Shown: positions 20,672-32,236, counted from the stretch's first letter. The stretch: DNA of 64,000 nt from Cellulomonas uda (GCF_006538705.1 NZ_BJLP01000006.1:20787-84786); one strand, 5' to 3'. The notes: generated by a model from the sequence alone, not told the origin. Numbers and translations are program-made.

Positions 20672-20988
20672 GTCTTGCTTCCTTGTCGTTCCACTCGGTG
20701 ACGCGTGCGGACCTGCTCCGCACGCGCTGCCGCAATGCCTCACGTCCTGCACCGGGTGGGCCAGCCTCGCGGCTGGTGGGACACCCGCTCCCGAGCCGGG
20801 CAGACCCCGGGGAGCGAGGGCACCGGTCAAGCGATCACGCCACTGCAACGGCCCGATCCTTGCACCGGGGATGTGTGCTGCGCCACGCCTGGAAGCGCCC
20901 GTCCGCCCACGATTCGACAACGATTGGGTAAACACCCGGGGCACGCTGGTCCTATCGGGTGACCAGGCGTGCCGCGCGTCGGGCTCCC
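20672..20988 (-). promoter_or_regulatory. Structured upstream region of the cold-shock gene
   Basis: No gene seen. It holds an 8-bp stem (GCGTGCGG 20703-20710 with CCGCACGC 20718-20725), a CCAGCC/GGCTGG stem with TCGC loop (20761-20776) and a GCTCCC/GGGAGC stem further upstream, consistent with a folded 5' leader. The promoter itself could not be fixed by eye. Confidence 0.45.
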
Positions 20989-21924
20989 TCAGTCGGTCGT
21001 GTCGTCGCGCTGCTGCGCCAGGAAGCGCTCGAACTCGGCGCCCAGCTCGTCGGCCGTCGGCAGGTCCGACGCCTGCGCCAGCAGGCTCGTGCGGCCCGCG
21101 CTGCGGCTGAAGGCGTCGTACTGCTCCTCGAGCGCGGACACCAGCTGGCGCACCTCGTCGGACTGCTCCACCTGACGCTCGATCTCGAGGGTCGCGTCGG
21201 TCGCGGCCGCCTCCAGCTCGCCCGTCCGCAGGTCGAGGCCGGTCGCGCGCTCCACGGCGCGCAGCCCCGCGATGGTCGCCTGCGGGTACTGCGACTGCGC
21301 CAGGTAGTGCGGCACGTGCACCGCGAAGCCCACCGCGTCGTGACCGGCCTGCCCGAGCCGGTACTCGAGCAGTGCTCCCGCGCTCGCCGGGACCTGGACG
21401 GTGCCGAACCAGGACGGGTGGTCCACGACGAGCTCGTCGCGCGTCGCGTGGGCGGTGAACGACACGGGCCGCGTGTGCGGCAGACCCATGGGGATGCCGT
21501 GCAGCCCGACGGTGAGGGGCACGTCGAAGCGCTCGACGAGCTCGCGCACCGCCGCCACGTACCGCTCCCACTGCACGTCCGGCTCGTGGCCGTGCAGGAG
21601 CAGGAACGGCACGCCCTCGGCGTCGCGCACCAGGTCGACGACGAGCTCGGGCTCGGCGTACGCCGACCACGTGCTCGCGTCGAACGTCATCATGGGGCGG
21701 CGCGAGCGGTAGTCGACGAGCTGGTCGGTGTCGAACGTCGCGAGCCGCGTGTGCGCGAGCTCCTCGACCAGGTGCTCGACCGCGAGCTGCCCGGCGGCGC
21801 CCGCGTCGACGAACCCGCGCACCGCGTGCACGAGCACGGGGCCCGAACCCTGCGCCAGGGAGCGGGCGCGGACCTCGGCAGCGACCGCCGGGTCCACCTG
21901 GTAGATCTCGCTGGGGTCCAGCAT
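20989..21924 (-). CDS. PAC2-family protein
   Basis: 311-residue protein of the PAC2 (proteasome assembly chaperone 2-like) family common in actinobacteria. Recognisable parts are the N-terminal [23 protein letters not shown], the [25 protein letters not shown] segment, [19 protein letters not shown] and a helical C-terminus ending with [14 protein letters not shown]. Biochemical role in bacteria is not established. Start ATG at 21924; CAGGAG lies 12 bases upstream, rather far. Confidence 0.85.
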   Translation of the reverse strand: MLDPSEIYQVDPAVAAEVRARSLAQGSGPVLVHAVRGFVDAGAAGQLAVEHLVEELAHTRLATFDTDQLVDYRSRRPMMTFDASTWSAYAEPELVVDLVRDAEGVPFLLLHGHEPDVQWERYVAAVRELVERFDVPLTVGLHGIPMGLPHTRPVSFTAHATRDELVVDHPSWFGTVQVPASAGALLEYRLGQAGHDAVGFAVHVPHYLAQSQYPQATIAGLRAVERATGLDLRTGELEAAATDATLEIERQVEQSDEVRQLVSALEEQYDAFSRSAGRTSLLAQASDLPTADELGAEFERFLAQQRDDTTD

Positions 21925-21990
21925 CGTCGTGGGCGCTCCTGTCGTCCTGAGGTCTGCCGGCCGTCGGCCGGACGTCTGCGCACCTCAACG

Positions 21991-22026
21991 CGTGCGCCCC
22001 GGCGAGGATTCCCACCGGGGCGCACG
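21991..22026. terminator. 12-bp perfect hairpin after the signalling operon
   Basis: CGTGCGCCCCGG (21991-22002) pairs with CCGGGGCGCACG (22015-22026), loop 12 bases, starting 40 bases past the receiver-gene stop. It separates the operon from the PAC2 gene. Confidence 0.8.
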
Positions 22027-22065
22027 ACGAGACCGCGCCCGCGGGGCGCGCGGCGTCAGGAGCGG

Positions 22066-22500
22066 TCAGTGCTGGGGCAGCCGCACGACCTCGACGAAGA
22101 ACTCGTCGATCTGCCGGACGACGGTGATGAACGCGTCGAAGTCGACCGGCTTGGTGACGTAGGCGTTCGCGTGCAGCGCGTACGACCGCACGACGTCCTC
22201 CTCGGCCTCCGACGTCGTGAGCACGACGACCGGGATCGCCCGCAGCCGCTCGTCGGCCTTGAGGGCCTGCAGGACCTCGCGCCCGTCCATGCGCGGCAGG
22301 TTGAGGTCGAGCAGGACCAGGTCCGGCGTGGGCGCGTCCGCGTGCTCGCCCTCCTTGCGCAGGTAGGCGAGCGCGCTGACGCCGTCGGCCATGACGGTCA
22401 GGGTGTTGCGCACCTTGTTGTGCTCGAAGGCCTCGCGCGTCATGAGCACGTCGCCGGGGTCGTCCTCGACGAGCAGGACGTCGATGGTCTTGCGTGGCAT
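22066..22500 (-). CDS. Stand-alone response regulator receiver (Rcp1-like)
   Basis: 144-residue single receiver domain without an output domain. Acidic pocket Glu12-Asp13-Asp14, phosphoacceptor Asp65 in [12 protein letters not shown], conserved Thr-Ser in [11 protein letters not shown] and Lys in YVTKPVDF. Similar to Rcp1-type regulators that pair with phytochrome-like HisKA kinases. It is the last gene of the three-gene operon, about 30 bases after the kinase. Confidence 0.92.
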   Translation of the reverse strand: MPRKTIDVLLVEDDPGDVLMTREAFEHNKVRNTLTVMADGVSALAYLRKEGEHADAPTPDLVLLDLNLPRMDGREVLQALKADERLRAIPVVVLTTSEAEEDVVRSYALHANAYVTKPVDFDAFITVVRQIDEFFVEVVRLPQH

Positions 22501-22529
22501 CAGGTGCTCCGTTCGGGGCCGGTGTTGTG

Positions 22530-24181
<1,652 letters not shown>

Positions 24182-24185
<4 letters not shown>

Positions 24186-25360
24186 GCGTGCCACCCCACG
24201 ACGACGACGGCGGCGTCGTCGACGAGGTCGCCGCCGTGCGCGGCGCGCACGCCCTCGATCACCCGGTCGACCAGCGCCGGTCCGTCCGGCTCCCGCGCGC
24301 ACGCGGCGAGCGACTCGTCCACGACCGCCAGCAGGCCGGCCTTGCCGATCCGGTCGGACGAGCCCGCGAGCGTCGCCTCCATCAACCCGTCGGTGTGCAG
24401 CAGGATCCCCCAGTCGTCGCCGAGCTCGAGCCGCAGCGGCTCCCAGCCTCCCCTGACCGGGATGCCCAGCGCACGGCCGCGGCGCGCGCCGCTCACCATC
24501 GTCGAGGGCGGCCCGAGCAGGAACGGCACGGGGTGCCCCGCGAGGTACACGTCGGCGGCGGCGCGGTCCGCGTCGACCGCGACCATCGCGAACGTCGTGA
24601 AGATCTCGGGCGACGGGCGCTCCGACTCGAGCACCCGCTCGAGGAGGCCCAGCAGCTCCCGCGTGGGCACCTCGGCGAGCACGAGCGTGCGCCACGCGGT
24701 GCGCAGCGTGGCGCCGAGCGCGGCCTCGTCGGGCCCGTGCCCGCACACGTCGCCGACGATGGCCAGCACGGTGCCGTCGGGGCGGGCCACCGCGTCGTAG
24801 AAGTCACCGCCGAGCACACCGTCGCGACCCGCGCGGTATCCGACGGCCAGCTCGATCGTCCCGTCGGGCACGGCGGGCCGCGGCAGCAGCGCCTGCTCGA
24901 GGCGCGTCGTCTCCTGCTCCCGCACGACGCTGCGGTACAGGGCACGGTCGGCGTCCTCGAGCCGACGACGCGCGATCGCGTAGCGCACCGACCGGACGAG
25001 CCGCTCGCCGTCGACGTCGCTCTTGTCGAGGTAGTCCTGGGCGCCCGCGGCGACCGCGGCGACGCCGGCGTGCGCGTCGGCCAGCCCGGTGAGCACGACG
25101 ACGGCCGGCGCGCCCGCCGCGAGCAGCCGCTCGAGCGCCGGGAGCCCGGCCGCGTCCGGCAGGCCGAGGTCGAGCAGCACGCAGTCGACGTCGAGCATGG
25201 TGACGGCCTCGTCGAGCGTGCGCGCGCGCCGCAGGTCGGCGTCGAGCCCGGCGTCCGCGAGGTGCTCGGTGGCGAGAACCCAGTCGCCCTCGTCGTCCTC
25301 GACCACGAGCACGCGCAGCGGCCCGGGCTCCGCGCCCGCGGGGGCGTCCACCTCGATCAC
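24182..25360 (-). CDS. Receiver-PP2C (SpoIIE-type) phosphatase
   Basis: 392 residues: N-terminal receiver with Glu21-Asp22-Asp23 and phosphoacceptor Asp64 in VLLDLGLPDAAG, a linker helix, and a SpoIIE-type PP2C domain with metal motifs VLGGDFYDAV, VGDVCGHGPDEAAL, ILLHTDGLMEA and the closing DDAAVVVV. This is the RsbU/IcfG style, dephosphorylating a Ser/Thr-phosphorylated anti-sigma antagonist elsewhere in the genome (inference). GTG start with AGGAAGGAGA upstream. First gene of the operon. Confidence 0.92.
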
Positions 25361-25581
25361 GGCTGTCTCCTTCCTCGGCCCTGCGCAGCGTACGGGGCGT
25401 ACCGCGACCGCGCAGGTCAGCAGGTCGGGTGGGTGGGGCGGGGACGCCAGGTCCGTGGCGTGCGGGTGGAACGGCGGCGCGCTCGTCGCGGACGGCGCTG
25501 TCCAGGTGGAACAATGGACGGCCCTCGTCCGGCGCCGACGCCCGCCCGGACAGGTCCACCCACTGCCAGGAGGACGCGCGC

Positions 25582-27813
25582 GTGACGACCACGGACGACG
25601 AGATCGCCCTCGAGCAGCGACAGGTCGACGTCGTCTACGGGCGGCTCGACGAGCTGCGCGCGCAGACCCGGGCGCGGCTCGCGGCGGTGCGCCGCCAGGG
25701 GCCGTCCGGCTCGCCGCAGAACCGCAGCGAGCGCGACGCGTTCGCGACGCTCTACGAGGACCGCGTCGCACAGCTCGAGGCGGTCGAGGAGCGGCTCGTG
25801 TTCGGCCGGCTCGACCTCGACGACGACTCGACGCGCTACGTCGGGCGCATCGGTCTCACGGACCCCGAGCAGACGCCCCTGCTGACCGACTGGCGCGCGC
25901 CCGCCGCGCGGGCCTTCTACCGCGCCACCGCCGCGCACCCCGACGGCGTGCGGCGGCGCCGGCACGTGGTCACGCGCGGACGGACCGTCACCGGCGTCGA
26001 GGACGAGGTGCTCGACCTCGACCTGCTCGACGGTGACCCCGACGCGCTCGCCGGCCTGTCCGGGGAGGGCGCGCTGCTCGCCGGGCTGCGCGCGGGCCGC
26101 ACGGGCCGCATGGGCGACATCGTCTCGACCATCCAGTCGGAGCAGGACGCGATCATCCGCTCGGAGCTCACCGGCGCGCTCGTCGTGCAGGGCGGCCCGG
26201 GCACCGGCAAGACGGCAGTGGCGCTGCACCGCGCCGCGTACCTGCTCTACGCGCACCGGCGCGTGCTCGAGCGCTCGGGCGTGCTCCTGGTCGGACCGTC
26301 GCGCACGTTCCTGCGGTACATCGACCAGGTCCTGCCGTCGCTCGGCGAGACCGGTGTGGTCACCACGACGATCTCCGACCTCGTCCCGGGTGTCGTCGCG
26401 AGCGGCACCGAGCCCGACGAGGTCGCGGCGGTCAAGGGGCGCGCGGTGATGGCGCAGGTCATCGCGCGTGCGGTGCGGGACCGTCAGCGCGTCCCCGCCG
26501 GGCCGACGAGCGTGCGCCTCGACGGCCGCACAGTCGTCGTGCGTCCGTCGGACGTGAGCCAGGCGATCGCCCGCGCGCGGCGCCTGCACCGCCCGCACAA
26601 CCTCGCGCGCGTCGCGTTCGTGCGCGACATGCTCGGCCGGCTCGCGTCGCAGTACGTCGAGCAGCTCGCGTTCGAGGTGCCCGCCGACGAACGCGGGGAG
26701 ATCCTCGAGGAGCTGCGCACCACGCGCGAGATCCGCATCGCGCTCAACCTCGCGTGGATGCCGCTGACGCCGCAGAAACTGCTGGCCGACCTGTACGCCA
26801 AGCCGTGGCGGCTCGAGTCCGCCGCTGCGCAGCTCTCGCCGCGCGAGCGCGCGCTGCTCGCGCGCGACGCCGACGCCCCCTGGACCCCGGCGGACGTCCC
26901 GCTGCTCGACGAGGCCGCGGAGCTGCTCGGCGAGGACGACCAGGCCGCGCGGGCGCAGGCGCGAGCGGCCGCCGACGCGCGCCAGCGAGAGGTCGCCTAC
27001 GCCCGGCAGGTGCTCGAGCAGACCGGCGGTGGCGCGTTCGTCTCCGCCGAGCTGCTCGCCGACCGGTTCGCGTCGGGCGGTCCCGCGCTGACGACCGCCG
27101 AGCGGGCTGCCGCCGACCGCTCGTGGACGTACGGGCACGTCGTCGTCGACGAGGCCCAGGAGCTGTCCGCGATGGCGTGGCGCGCGCTGCTGCGCCGCGT
27201 GCCGACCCGCTCGCTGACGATCGTCGGCGACGTCGCGCAGACGTCGTCCGCCGCGGGCGCCCGACGCTGGGCCTCGATGCTCGACCCGGTGCTGCGCGGC
27301 TCGTGGCGCCAGGCGGAGCTCACGGTCAACTACCGCACGCCCGCGCAGGTCGCGGACACCGCGGGCCGGGTCGCGGACGCCGCCGGGCTGGCCCGCTCGC
27401 CGCTCACGTCGGCGCGTGAGGTCCCCGACGCGCTCGAGGTGTCGAAGGTCGCTCCCGACGAGCTGACCGACGCCGCGGTCACGGCGGCCGCGACGGCGTC
27501 CCGGACGGTGCACGACGAGTCGGGCGCGGGGCGCGTGGCGGTCGTCGCGGCGCCCGGGCGTGTCGCGGCCCTGCGTGCCGCGGGCGCGGACGCGGGCCTG
27601 GCGCTGCCGGCCGCCGGGACGGGGCTCGACCTCGACGCGCCGGTCGTCGTCCTCGACCCGCGCGAGGCCAAGGGGCTCGAGTTCGACGTCGTCGTGCTGG
27701 TCGAGCCCGCGGAGGTGCTCGAGCAGTCGGCGGGCGACCTCTACGTCGCGATGACACGCCCGACGCGCGCGCTGCACGTGGTGCACTCGCGAGACCTCCC
27801 CGCGGGATTCTGA
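25582..27813 (+). CDS. HelD-like SF1 ATPase, RNA polymerase recycling type
   Basis: 743 residues. An N-terminal coiled coil (EIALEQRQVDVVYGRLDEL and following) is followed by Walker A QGGPGTGKTAVALHRAAYLLY, Walker B VVVDEAQELS, SF1 motif VGDVAQTSS and LTVNYRTPAQVA, and a C-terminal REAKGLEFDVVVLVEP-YVAMTRPT end, the UvrD/HelD pattern. HelD binds stalled RNA polymerase and releases nucleic acid. The HelR subgroup gives rifamycin tolerance, but no rifamycin-associated palindrome is visible upstream. GTG start with AGGAGG nine bases upstream. Confidence 0.85.
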   Translation: MTTTDDEIALEQRQVDVVYGRLDELRAQTRARLAAVRRQGPSGSPQNRSERDAFATLYEDRVAQLEAVEERLVFGRLDLDDDSTRYVGRIGLTDPEQTPLLTDWRAPAARAFYRATAAHPDGVRRRRHVVTRGRTVTGVEDEVLDLDLLDGDPDALAGLSGEGALLAGLRAGRTGRMGDIVSTIQSEQDAIIRSELTGALVVQGGPGTGKTAVALHRAAYLLYAHRRVLERSGVLLVGPSRTFLRYIDQVLPSLGETGVVTTTISDLVPGVVASGTEPDEVAAVKGRAVMAQVIARAVRDRQRVPAGPTSVRLDGRTVVVRPSDVSQAIARARRLHRPHNLARVAFVRDMLGRLASQYVEQLAFEVPADERGEILEELRTTREIRIALNLAWMPLTPQKLLADLYAKPWRLESAAAQLSPRERALLARDADAPWTPADVPLLDEAAELLGEDDQAARAQARAAADARQREVAYARQVLEQTGGGAFVSAELLADRFASGGPALTTAERAAADRSWTYGHVVVDEAQELSAMAWRALLRRVPTRSLTIVGDVAQTSSAAGARRWASMLDPVLRGSWRQAELTVNYRTPAQVADTAGRVADAAGLARSPLTSAREVPDALEVSKVAPDELTDAAVTAAATASRTVHDESGAGRVAVVAAPGRVAALRAAGADAGLALPAAGTGLDLDAPVVVLDPREAKGLEFDVVVLVEPAEVLEQSAGDLYVAMTRPTRALHVVHSRDLPAGF

Positions 27814-27898
27814 GCGGCCGTCGCACGGGACCGGGCCCGGACGTGGGTCCGAGGTGTCCGCGAGTCGGACGGCGACGCGCCCAGCACCCGGACAGGCG

Positions 27899-27904
27899 CA
27901 CGAT
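27899..27904 (+). promoter_or_regulatory. Possible leaderless -10 of serA
   Basis: CACGAT, six bases before the GTG at 27911. Weaker than the other hexamers because the first base is C. Confidence 0.3.
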
Positions 27905-27910
27905 GTGCCC

Positions 27911-29110
27911 GTGCCCAAGGCCCTTCTTCTCGAGAACCTCCACCCGCAGGCCCGCACCATCCTGGAGTCGGCCGGCTTCGACGTGACGACGCGGACCGGC
28001 GCGCTCGACGAGTCCGAGCTCGTCGACGCGCTGCAGGGCGTCGAGCTGCTCGGCATCCGATCCAAGACGCAGGTCACCGCTGACGTCCTCGCGCAGGCGC
28101 ACGACCTCGTCGCCGTCGGCGCCTACTGCATCGGCACCAACCAGATCGACCTGCGCGCCGCCGCGTCCCTCGGCATCGCGACGTTCAACGCGCCGTTCTC
28201 CAACACGCGCTCGGTCGTCGAGATCGCGATCGCCGACATCATCGCGCTCACGCGCCGCCTCACCGTCTTCGACAAGGAGATGCACGAGGGCGTCTGGAAC
28301 AAGTCCGCCACCGGGGCCCACGAGGTCCGCGGCCGCACGCTCGGCATCATCGGCTACGGCAACATCGGCACGCAGCTGTCGGTGCTCGCGGAGAACCTCG
28401 GCATGTCCGTCGTCTTCTACGACACCGCCGAGAAGCTCGCGCTCGGCAACGCACGCCGCGCGTCCTCGCTCGACGAGCTGCTCGAGACCGCCGACGTCGT
28501 GACGCTCCACGTCGACGGCCGGCCCGGCAACGCCGGCTTCTTCGGCGCCGCGCAGATCGCCCGCATGCGGCCCGGCGCGATCCTGCTGAACCTGTCCCGC
28601 GGCTTCGTCGTCGACCCCGCCGCGGTGCGCGACGCGATCGTGTCCGGCCACCTCGCCGGCGCCGCGATCGACGTGTTCCCCGTCGAGCCCAAGCGCAAGG
28701 GCGATCCGTTCGACTCCGAGCTGCTCGGCCTGCCGAACGTCATCCTCACCCCGCACACGGGCGGGTCGACCGAGGAGGCACAGGAGGCGATCGGCCAGTT
28801 CGTCTCGAACAAGGTCCGCGACTACCTCGCCACCGGCTCGACCACCCTGTCGGTGAACCTGCCGAACGTCGCGCTCGACCAGCCGCCCGGCGTGCACCGC
28901 CTCGCGTACCTGCACCGCAACGTCCCCGGCGTGCTCGCCAAGGTCAACGCGACCCTCGCCGAGCACGGCGTGAACATCGAGGGCCAGCTCCTCGCGACCC
29001 GCGGCGACCTCGGCTACGTGGTCACCGACGCGGGCTCGCCCGTCGACGACTCGCTCGTGACCGCGCTGCGCGCGCAGCCCGAGGCGATCCGCCTGCGTCT
29101 GCTGTCCTGA
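27911..29110 (+). CDS. serA: D-3-phosphoglycerate dehydrogenase
   Basis: NAD-dependent first enzyme of serine synthesis, 399 residues from GTG at 27911 (an upstream GTG at 27854 would add 19 unlike residues). Domains: substrate domain beginning PKALLLENLHP, nucleotide domain with GIIGYGNIGTQ, catalytic Arg/Glu/His regions NLSRGFVVD and TPHTGGSTEEAQE, then a C-terminal ACT domain (RNVPGVLAKVNATLAEHGVNIEGQ). This is the short E. coli-like type with ACT only, likely serine-inhibited. Ends 41 bases before a very strong terminator. Confidence 0.94.
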   Translation: MPKALLLENLHPQARTILESAGFDVTTRTGALDESELVDALQGVELLGIRSKTQVTADVLAQAHDLVAVGAYCIGTNQIDLRAAASLGIATFNAPFSNTRSVVEIAIADIIALTRRLTVFDKEMHEGVWNKSATGAHEVRGRTLGIIGYGNIGTQLSVLAENLGMSVVFYDTAEKLALGNARRASSLDELLETADVVTLHVDGRPGNAGFFGAAQIARMRPGAILLNLSRGFVVDPAAVRDAIVSGHLAGAAIDVFPVEPKRKGDPFDSELLGLPNVILTPHTGGSTEEAQEAIGQFVSNKVRDYLATGSTTLSVNLPNVALDQPPGVHRLAYLHRNVPGVLAKVNATLAEHGVNIEGQLLATRGDLGYVVTDAGSPVDDSLVTALRAQPEAIRLRLLS

Positions 29111-29151
29111 GCGCACCGCGCTACCGTCGCCCGGCGGCGCGGGCACGCACG

Positions 29152-29191
29152 GAGCAAGGCCCCGACCGGACACCCGGTCGGGGCCTTGCTC
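29152..29191. terminator. 18-bp perfect hairpin after serA
   Basis: GAGCAAGGCCCCGACCGG pairs fully with CCGGTCGGGGCCTTGCTC around ACAC, between convergent serA and the DUF5302 gene. The right arm ends in TTGCTCGTCGTT. Confidence 0.93.
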
Positions 29192-29212
29192 GTCGTTCGC
29201 TGCGGGTCGCCG

Positions 29213-29401
29213 TCAGGCGGAGCCGGACTTGCGCTGGAACCGGCGCTGGGCCGGGCCCGTCGTCTCGGACCCGTGCACCGCGCCCGTGTTCGACTGCCCG
29301 TCCGCCGTGCGGTGCGCGGCACCCTTCTTGCGCTCCAGCGCCTCGCGGAACTTGGCCTTCGCGTCCTCGCTCACGGCCGCCTTCGTGTCGTCGTGCGCCA
29401 T
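29213..29401 (-). CDS. DUF5302 small protein
   Basis: 62-residue charged protein: DDTKAAVSEDAKAKFREALERKKG followed by a Gly/Thr/Ser region and a basic RRFQRKSG end, the pattern of the actinobacterial DUF5302 family. Function unknown. ATG at 29401 with GAGGAGG upstream. It lies 66 bases after the S9 peptidase stop. Confidence 0.8.
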   Translation of the reverse strand: MAHDDTKAAVSEDAKAKFREALERKKGAAHRTADGQSNTGAVHGSETTGPAQRRFQRKSGSA

Positions 29402-29466
29402 CGGCACCTCCTCGTCGTCGAAGCCCCAGCGTGACGGACTCGTCGCGCCGGTGCCAACTCCATACC

Positions 29467-31476
29467 TCAGGCCACGTCCCGCGACCGCGAGCCGACCGGC
29501 AGCCAGCGGTCCCACCAGCGCAGCACGTGCTCGAACCGGGCGACGCGGTGCGACGGCCGGCCCGAGCGCGTGAGCTCGTGCCCCTCGCCCGGGAACAGCA
29601 GCAGCTCGCTCGGCACCCCGCGGCGGCGCAGCTCGACGAACCAGCGCTGCCCCTGCTCCACCGGGCAGCGCCAGTCCTGCTCGGAGTGCACGACGAGCGT
29701 GGGCGTGGCGACCTCGCCGACCCGCGCCATGGGCGACTGCGCGGCGACGAGCTCCGCCTCCGTCGCCGGGTCGCCGAGGCACTCCAGCCCGAAGAACCAG
29801 CCGATGTCGCTCGAGCCCGTGAAGCTCACCGGATCCAGGAAGCCGCGCTCCACGATCGCGGCCGCGAACCGCTGCGTGCGCGTCGTGAGCCACGCCGTGA
29901 GGTACCCGCCGTACGAGCCGCCCATCACGCCCGTGCGCTGCGGGTCGAGCCGCGGATCCGTGAGCGCCTCGTCGAGCAGCGCTAGCACGTCGTCCGCGTC
30001 GACCGTCCCGAACGCGCGTCGGATCGCCCGGCCGTGCGCCCGGCCCCGGCCCGACGAGCCGCGCGGGTTGCCGTGCACCACGGCGTAGCCCGCCTCGGCG
30101 AGCGTCTGCACCTCGTCGAACAGCGCGTGCGTGTACTGCGCGAACGGGCCGCCGTGGATCAGCAGGATCGTGGGGTGCGGACCCGCGCCGTAGCGGTCCG
30201 GGTCGGGTGTCGTGAGCCACCCCTCGACGCGGTACCCGTCGGGCGCGTGCGCGACGAGCGGCTCGGACACCCGCACACGGCCCGTCGCCCGCAGCGGCGC
30301 CGACCAGTCGGTCAGGGCCCGGCCCGTGTCGACGAGCACGACGTCCCCCGCGGAGTCCGGCGTCGCACGGACCGCGACGACCGCGCCGCCCGCCGCTGCT
30401 GCCGCGCCGACGACGACCGCGCCGTCGAGGAGGTCCCTCGACCCGCCGTCGGACCCCACGAGCGTCAGGTGCACGGCACCCGAGCGCAGCGGTGCGACGA
30501 GCACGCCGTCGCCGACCGGGACCAGCACACCCGGGTCGAGGTCCACCTCGTCGGGGTCGGTGACGCGCCGCGGAGAACCGGCGGGCCGGCCCTCGGCGGT
30601 CAGCGGCAGCTCGAACAGACCCGTGAGCGCCGCGACGAAGTCACGCCCGGACTCCCCCACGTCCTCGGCGAGCAGCCACACCCGCGCGCCGTCGGGCGCC
30701 GGGACCGCGCGGGACAGCGACAGGCTCGCGCCCGCGTCGGCGTCCGTGAGCGGCACGACCTGCGCGTCGCCCGACACGCCCGTCAGGTCCTCCGGCACGA
30801 GCAGCGCCACCGCGTCGCGGCGCAGGTCCTGCTCACGCGTGCCGTGCCGGCGCAGCAGCACCGCGACGGCACGGCCGTCCGGGAACCAGTGCGGCAGGTC
30901 CACGTCGTCGTCGGCGCAGGTCAGTGCGTACGACGCCGGGACGGGGACGGTGGAGCCCGAGGCATCCGGCACCTCGAGGACGAACACCTGGCGGACGCGG
31001 TCACGCAGGTGCCCGAGCCCGTCGGCACGGTTGCGCAGCTGCGTGATCAGCCGGGGCCGCTCGGCACCCGCGTCACCGTCCGCTGCGTACCGGCCCTCGT
31101 CCGGCACGCGCGCGACGTAGGCGATGCGCCGGCCGTCGGGCGAGAACCGCGGCTGGCCCGCCCCCAGAGGCTGGTCGGTGACCCGGAACGGCTCTCCCCC
31201 GCTCGTCTCGACCACGTACAGCTGCGGCTTGTCGCCCGTGGTGGACCGCACGAACACGACCCAACGACCGTCGGGTGACACGTCAGGCGCGGAGTCCGCG
31301 TGGCCGCGCGTGAGGACGCGCGGCGCCGAGCCGTCGAGCGGCACCAGCCAGAGGCCACCGCGGTACTCGTCCGCCTCCTCGTCGGGCTGCGAGAGAGCGA
31401 CGACGGCCGCCGACCCGTCGGGGACGAGGGCGACGGATCCGGGCGTGCGCAGGTGGAACAGGTCGTGAGGGAGCAT
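29467..31476 (-). CDS. S9-family prolyl oligopeptidase/acylaminoacyl peptidase
   Basis: 669-residue serine peptidase: an N-terminal beta-propeller made of repeated PDGR/SPDGRW blades and a C-terminal alpha/beta-hydrolase domain with LLIHGGPFAQY, nucleophile Ser in MGGSYGGYLTAW, Asp in VVHSEQDWRCPVEQG and His in FPGEGHELTRSG. No signal peptide, so probably cytoplasmic, acting on oligopeptides. ATG at 31476 has TACGGT six bases upstream and no ribosome binding site. Confidence 0.93.
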   Translation of the reverse strand: MLPHDLFHLRTPGSVALVPDGSAAVVALSQPDEEADEYRGGLWLVPLDGSAPRVLTRGHADSAPDVSPDGRWVVFVRSTTGDKPQLYVVETSGGEPFRVTDQPLGAGQPRFSPDGRRIAYVARVPDEGRYAADGDAGAERPRLITQLRNRADGLGHLRDRVRQVFVLEVPDASGSTVPVPASYALTCADDDVDLPHWFPDGRAVAVLLRRHGTREQDLRRDAVALLVPEDLTGVSGDAQVVPLTDADAGASLSLSRAVPAPDGARVWLLAEDVGESGRDFVAALTGLFELPLTAEGRPAGSPRRVTDPDEVDLDPGVLVPVGDGVLVAPLRSGAVHLTLVGSDGGSRDLLDGAVVVGAAAAAGGAVVAVRATPDSAGDVVLVDTGRALTDWSAPLRATGRVRVSEPLVAHAPDGYRVEGWLTTPDPDRYGAGPHPTILLIHGGPFAQYTHALFDEVQTLAEAGYAVVHGNPRGSSGRGRAHGRAIRRAFGTVDADDVLALLDEALTDPRLDPQRTGVMGGSYGGYLTAWLTTRTQRFAAAIVERGFLDPVSFTGSSDIGWFFGLECLGDPATEAELVAAQSPMARVGEVATPTLVVHSEQDWRCPVEQGQRWFVELRRRGVPSELLLFPGEGHELTRSGRPSHRVARFEHVLRWWDRWLPVGSRSRDVA

Positions 31477-31482
31477 GGCTCG

Positions 31483-31488
31483 ACCGTA
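31483..31488 (-). promoter_or_regulatory. Probable leaderless -10 of the S9 peptidase gene
   Basis: TACGGT on the minus strand, six-base spacer to the ATG. Confidence 0.5.
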
Positions 31489-31600
31489 ACCCGCGGCCGA
31501 CGGCCCCCCGGCACGTGCCCCACCGACCCGGGCCGACGAGCAGCCCGCGCCGGACCGCTGTCGTCCCTCGCAGCAGCTCCTCGGCGTGAGCCGGGACCGG

Positions 31601-32236
31601 TCAGCCGGCTCCGCCCGCTCCGGGAGCCGACCCGGCCGACTGCGCTCCGGAGCCCGCGACTGCGGCGGGTGCCTCGGTGCCGCCTGCTGCGGTGTCGGCT
31701 GCGGCGGTGTCGGCTGCCGCGGTGTCGGGCGTCGCGACGCCCGGCGCTGCTGCGTCCGCAGCCTCGTCACGAGCGCCCCGGTCGCGGTCGTCACGCTCCG
31801 CCCGGAGCACGGTGATCGCGGCCTCGAAGTCCTCGAGCGAGTCGAACGCCTGGTAGACGCTGGCGAACCGCAGGTAGGCGACCTCGTCGAGCTCGCGCAG
31901 CGGCCCGAGGATCGCCAGGCCGATCTCGTAGGCGTCGATCTCCGCGGACCCGGACGAGCGCAGCGTCTCCTCGACCTTCTGGGCGAGCAGCGCGAGATCG
32001 TCCTCGCTCACCGGCCGGCCCTGGCATGCCTTGCGCACGCCCCCGGCGATCTTGTCCCGGCTGAACGGCTCCGTGGCACCCGAGCGCTTCACGACCGACA
32101 GGCTCGTCGTCTCCACCGTGGTGAACCGGCGGTTGCACGACGGGCACTGACGGCGACGGCGGATCGACGCGCCGTCGTCCGAGGTGCGGGAGTCGACCAC
32201 CCGGGAGTCCGGGTGCCGGCAGAACGGGCAGTGCAC
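31601..32236 (-). CDS. nrdR: NrdR, ribonucleotide reductase repressor
   Basis: Zinc-ribbon plus ATP-cone regulator of nrd genes. Cysteine pairs are in the start [16 protein letters not shown] and in [13 protein letters not shown]; the ATP-cone follows ([24 protein letters not shown]). At 211 residues it is about 50 longer than usual because of an Ala/Asp/Thr/Gly-rich repetitive tail after about residue 150. GTG at 32236 with AGGAGG eight bases upstream. The order lexA, LysM gene, nrdR is the same as Rv2720-Rv2719c-Rv2718c in Mycobacterium tuberculosis. Confidence 0.95.
   Translation of the reverse strand: MHCPFCRHPDSRVVDSRTSDDGASIRRRRQCPSCNRRFTTVETTSLSVVKRSGATEPFSRDKIAGGVRKACQGRPVSEDDLALLAQKVEETLRSSGSAEIDAYEIGLAILGPLRELDEVAYLRFASVYQAFDSLEDFEAAITVLRAERDDRDRGARDEAADAAAPGVATPDTAAADTAAADTAAGGTEAPAAVAGSGAQSAGSAPGAGGAG

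Noticed and set aside
25360..25582. Searched for a rifamycin-associated element before the HelD-like gene.
   Set aside because: No GGGGCTTGC-type palindrome seen, so HelR was not named.
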